A DNA stretch of 7,258 nucleotides from Candidatus Nomurabacteria bacterium (GTDB lineage: Bacteria; Patescibacteriota; Minisyncoccia; Phycocordibacterales; PALSA-1337). Of the stretch, positions 5,767 through 7,258 are shown in pieces. The stretch is from positions 1-7,258 of the forward strand of contig CALQZK010000023.1 in assembly GCA_943349555.1 (NCBI GenBank). The letters are read 5' to 3'. Positions within the stretch are counted from its first letter, which is position 1, and every line of letters begins with the position of its first letter. Made by a program: the position numbers and the translations under genes. Below the pieces are notes generated by a model. It was not told the DNA's origin, ran no database searches, and was given only the letters and a program-made list of their open reading frames with translations.

Positions 5767-6216
5767 TTATTCTATATTATCCAACATATTATTCCTCTTT
5801 ATATGTCTCTCTTCTCCACTAAATGGAGTTGCGATCCAAATTTTCACGGCTTCTTTTACTTCTTCTTCATTTACAAAGCCTCCAGCCAAAGACAGAACAT
5901 TGGAATTATTATGCTGACGTGACAGTCTGACAATTTCCAAATTTCCCCCATGATACACTGCCGCGCGAATTCCCGGAAAGCGGTTCATGAATATTGCCTC
6001 TCCGTTACCTGATTTTCCCAGTACTATTGCACGAGTATTTTCCGCATCGGCCAGCACTCTCATTGCCACAGGCATCATGATTTCCGGATAGTCATCATCT
6101 TTATCATAGGCAGCTGCACCCATATCTTCCACGTCAAAGCTCTCATCTTTCAGATAATTAACAATTGTATTCTTTAATTCAAAACCGGCATGATCCGCCG
6201 CAACTAAAATTTTCAT
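5767..6216 (-). CDS. rpiB: Ribose-5-phosphate isomerase B (RpiB/LacAB family)
   Basis: RpiB interconverts ribose-5-phosphate and ribulose-5-phosphate. The 149-residue protein has the typical N-terminus with AADHAGFELK (Asp8, His9), the core LGKSGNGEAIFMNRFPGIRA at 66-85, SRQHNNSNVLSLAGG at 99-113 and a basic tail RHIKR (137-141) expected to help bind phosphate. The Escherichia coli catalytic Cys (in the CGTGIG loop) is absent; the loop reads GKSGNGE instead, as in the Mycobacterium tuberculosis enzyme, where the Glu acts as base, so Glu73 is the likely catalytic residue here. Its ATG overlaps the stop of the 55-aa upstream gene by ATGA, which suggests translational coupling. GAGGG directly abuts the ATG, too close for a normal Shine-Dalgarno. 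It heads the pentose phosphate cluster. Confidence 0.93.
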   Translation of the reverse strand: MKILVAADHAGFELKNTIVNYLKDESFDVEDMGAAAYDKDDDYPEIMMPVAMRVLADAENTRAIVLGKSGNGEAIFMNRFPGIRAAVYHGGNLEIVRLSRQHNNSNVLSLAGGFVNEEEVKEAVKIWIATPFSGEERHIKRNNMLDNIE

Positions 6217-6380
6217 CCCTCTAGTTTATCATAAACCATGTCAAAGCCGTCAATCATCATTTCCGTCAGATTTTCCATTTTCTCATCCGCATGGATTAGC
6301 GTATTGACCATGTGCTCGAATTTTTCTTCCATCATTATTTTGAAATCATTAAACTCTTCTATGCTTATGTATGTTTGCAT
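6213..6380 (-). CDS. 55-residue charged helical protein coupled to rpiB, function unknown
   Basis: The minus strand from the ATG at 6380 encodes MQTYISIEEFNDFKIMMEEK and continues to MIDGFDMVYDKLEG, ending in a TGA that overlaps the rpiB ATG. The protein is Met-, Glu- and Asp-rich and probably one long helix or short coiled coil; hydrophobic residues recur at 3-4 residue steps (FKIMMEEKFEHMVNTL). Small coiled-coil proteins with DGF...YDKLE-like ends occur widely in candidate-phyla genomes, but no function is recognised. The exact ATGA overlap is the best evidence that it is translated. Upstream are an A/T-rich leader with a TATTAT 4 nt from the ATG and a tandem 22-bp repeat, so the transcript feeding rpiB may begin here. 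Confidence 0.68.
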   Translation of the reverse strand: MQTYISIEEFNDFKIMMEEKFEHMVNTLIHADEKMENLTEMMIDGFDMVYDKLEG

Positions 6381-6426
6381 TGTAATAATATTTAACTATT
6401 AATACAACTATTATCCATATTGGGTA

Positions 6427-6470
6427 TTAAGATTCGATAAATTTTTGCTTAAGAATCGATAAAGATTTGT
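6427..6470. repeat. Tandem imperfect 22-bp direct repeat
   Basis: The two copies at 6427-6448 and 6449-6470 match at 18 of 22 positions. They share the core TTAAG(A/T)(A/T)TCGATAAA followed by a T-rich end. A period of 22 bp is about two helical turns, as expected for a protein binding twice on one face of the DNA. The repeat ends 46 bp upstream of the 55-aa gene that leads into rpiB. It could be an operator, or a local duplication without a role. Confidence 0.6.
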
Positions 6471-6546
6471 CAAAAACACCAGCCAGCCATGCTTTTTGCT
6501 CTTGCGTCAAGAGGGATTTGTGTGGTGTGGTGAGGAAAATGGGGGT
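6427..6546 (-). pseudogene. Coding-like reading frame without an ATG, possible gene remnant
   Basis: This minus-strand frame is open for 39 codons between TAA codons and reads TPIFLTTPHKSLLTQEQKAW and on to KQKFIES. The composition (a hydrophobic start, then an amphipathic helix) looks like the C-terminal end of a real protein. There is no ATG in frame; the possible starts are an ATT near 6538-6540 or a TTG at 6510, neither with a ribosome site. It may be the stranded 3' end of a decayed gene or a non-AUG-started microprotein. No family is recognised, and chance is possible at this length. Confidence 0.3.
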
Positions 6547-6559
6547 TTAAGATGTAAAG

Positions 6560-6856
6560 TTATAGACCAGGAACTTTCGAAACTCCGAGAGAAATAAGAG
6601 CAGATCCTATTCCATAAAAAATGACCCAGAATAATATGAAAGCAAGAATGCCAAGTGCTCCTTTATTTCTTGGATACCAGTTCATATTTTTAAATAATAT
6701 TTCGGAAGTCTTTGGTGACCAATAGATAGACAAAATTAGGAGTAGAAAAAATGATTCTGTGCTCTTAAAAAAGATTATCCCAATAATACACAGGACCATG
6801 AAGATGGTCACACTGGAATATATAGTTTTAGATTCTTCGGTCATATTTTCTTTCAT
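6560..6856 (-). CDS. Small membrane protein with two to three predicted spans, function unknown
   Basis: This 98-residue protein has a polar N-terminus (MKENMTEESK) and hydrophobic segments at about 12-30 and 36-47 that may pack as a hairpin. A polar loop with NMNWYPRNKG (57-66) follows, then a strong span at about 67-90 and a short tail ending KVPGL. No conserved enzyme motif or family is recognised. The ATG at 6856 and one four codons later (6844) are both possible; neither has a Shine-Dalgarno, and a TTTAAT 7 nt before the first slightly favours 6856. It stands alone, with short gene-free stretches on both sides that are G-rich on opposite strands. Confidence 0.65.
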   Translation of the reverse strand: MKENMTEESKTIYSSVTIFMVLCIIGIIFFKSTESFFLLLILSIYWSPKTSEILFKNMNWYPRNKGALGILAFILFWVIFYGIGSALISLGVSKVPGL

Positions 6857-6873
6857 TTTAATTATTAAATAAT

Positions 6874-6902
6874 CCTCCCCGCCTCCACCACATACCCCAC
6901 CA
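6874..6902 (-). other. G-rich tract upstream of the 98-aa membrane protein gene
   Basis: On the minus strand this stretch carries repeated G runs (GGTGGGG, TGGTGG, AGGCGGGGAGG) in otherwise A/T-rich DNA. It has enough GG runs for a two-tier G-quadruplex. It lies in the gap between the 57-aa gene stop and the 98-aa gene start, so it would be in the 5' region of any transcript reading into the latter. A GGAGG in it is 17 nt from the ATG, too far to serve as a Shine-Dalgarno. Confidence 0.35.
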
Positions 6903-6916
6903 AAGTCCTTACATAT

Positions 6917-7090
6917 CTATCTAATTAACACACTACCTAGAATAGCTACAGCAAAGATAGCTATAAAAACCAGGAGGGATTTAAAAAACGGTGAAAGTTC
7001 TCTGAATTCCTGCCGTCTTGTTACAGGATAAAATACCGGATCTAGTTTAATGAACGAAATAATCGATTTAATTATTTTATTTTTATTCAT
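6917..7090 (-). CDS. 57-residue single-span membrane protein coupled to the Fic gene
   Basis: From the ATG at 7090 the minus strand encodes a basic N-terminus (MNKNKIIKSIISFIK), a short central part with LDPVFYPVTRRQEFREL (16-32), and one strong membrane span at about 38-55 (LLVFIAIFAVAILGSVL), ending LIR. Its ATG shares one base with the TAA of the preceding Fic-family gene (TAATG), so it is probably translated by reinitiation after Fic. No known family is recognised. It could be a tail-anchored protein with the charged part in the cytoplasm. The overlap and well-formed span support a real gene despite its size. Confidence 0.66.
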   Translation of the reverse strand: MNKNKIIKSIISFIKLDPVFYPVTRRQEFRELSPFFKSLLVFIAIFAVAILGSVLIR

Positions 7091-7258
7091 TATTTATAAA
7101 AATCTTCCTCCTCGTAATAATATGATTGCTCGATACCCTTCATGAAAACTTCGCGGTCATCAATTTTGTCGGTTAAAGCAGTACGGACAAGCTCACGAAT
7201 TTCGATATCGTTCACTGGACTGCGCTGCATGGCGTTCAAATAATCTGCTTTGTCGATC
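7090..7258 (-). CDS. Fic-family protein, C-terminal 55 residues (runs off the window)
   Basis: The visible part reads IDKADYLNAMQRSPVNDIEI, then a stretch with ALTDKIDDREVFMKGIEQSYYYE and a short acidic end before TAA at 7090-7092. Fic/Doc-family proteins of the cell filamentation type commonly end this way: Y..AM..SP.ND.EI..L...ALTDKI.DRE.F.KGI..SYYYE. Fic enzymes use ATP to transfer AMP to a hydroxyl on a target protein. The catalytic HPFxxGNGR motif and any inhibitory helix lie outside the window, so activity cannot be judged. The stop overlaps the start of a 57-aa membrane protein by one base. No antitoxin gene is visible on this side. Confidence 0.82.
   Translation of the reverse strand, partial: IDKADYLNAMQRSPVNDIEIRELVRTALTDKIDDREVFMKGIEQSYYYEEEDFYK

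Noticed and set aside
6228..6233. TATGAT as a promoter for rpiB
   Set aside because: It lies inside the coupled 55-aa gene, is 11 nt from the ATG, and lacks the TGN seen at three of the four other sites.

Overview
The window looks like chromosomal sequence from an uncultured bacterium with a reduced genome, most likely of the Patescibacteria (Candidate Phyla Radiation, Parcubacteria-like). This is inferred from a transketolase split into two genes, a divergent Rpe-like protein, tiny membrane proteins between metabolic genes, near absence of Shine-Dalgarno sites, and moderately AT-rich DNA. No rRNA, tRNA or CRISPR array was seen. All convincing genes are on the minus strand, so transcription runs from high to low coordinates.

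In transcription order, the window opens with the C-terminal end of a Fic-family protein (7258-7090). A 57-aa single-span membrane protein (7090-6917) follows, coupled to it by a one-base TAATG overlap. Next come a G-rich tract, a 98-aa membrane protein (6856-6560), a short reading frame that looks coding but has no ATG, and a tandem 22-bp repeat. A 55-aa charged protein (6380-6213) then overlaps rpiB by ATGA.

The core is a non-oxidative pentose phosphate cluster: rpiB (6216-5767), an rpe-like gene (5738-5064), the transketolase N-terminal subunit (5048-4158) and the transketolase C-terminal subunit (3398-2397). Together these could interconvert ribulose-5-P, ribose-5-P and xylulose-5-P and carry out ketol transfer. 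No transaldolase is visible. The two transketolase halves are separated by a HigA-like XRE regulator with no toxin (4047-3754) and a two-span membrane protein (3690-3406). The nucleotide excision repair gene uvrB (2378-279) follows. The low-coordinate edge is the terminus of an IS3-like insertion sequence with the start of its transposase gene (1-173).

The most notable pattern is at gene starts. uvrB, the XRE gene and both transketolase genes each have a -10-like hexamer (TATAGT, TATCAT, TATAAT, TATAAT) ending exactly 6 nt before the ATG. Three of the four also have the TGN of an extended -10, and none has a convincing Shine-Dalgarno site. This suggests leaderless mRNAs from promoters set inside what otherwise looks like one compact operon. 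Other points of interest are the Rpe-like protein lacking both canonical metal-ligand histidines, an actinobacterial-type Glu active site in RpiB, and the tandem repeat upstream of the rpiB unit.
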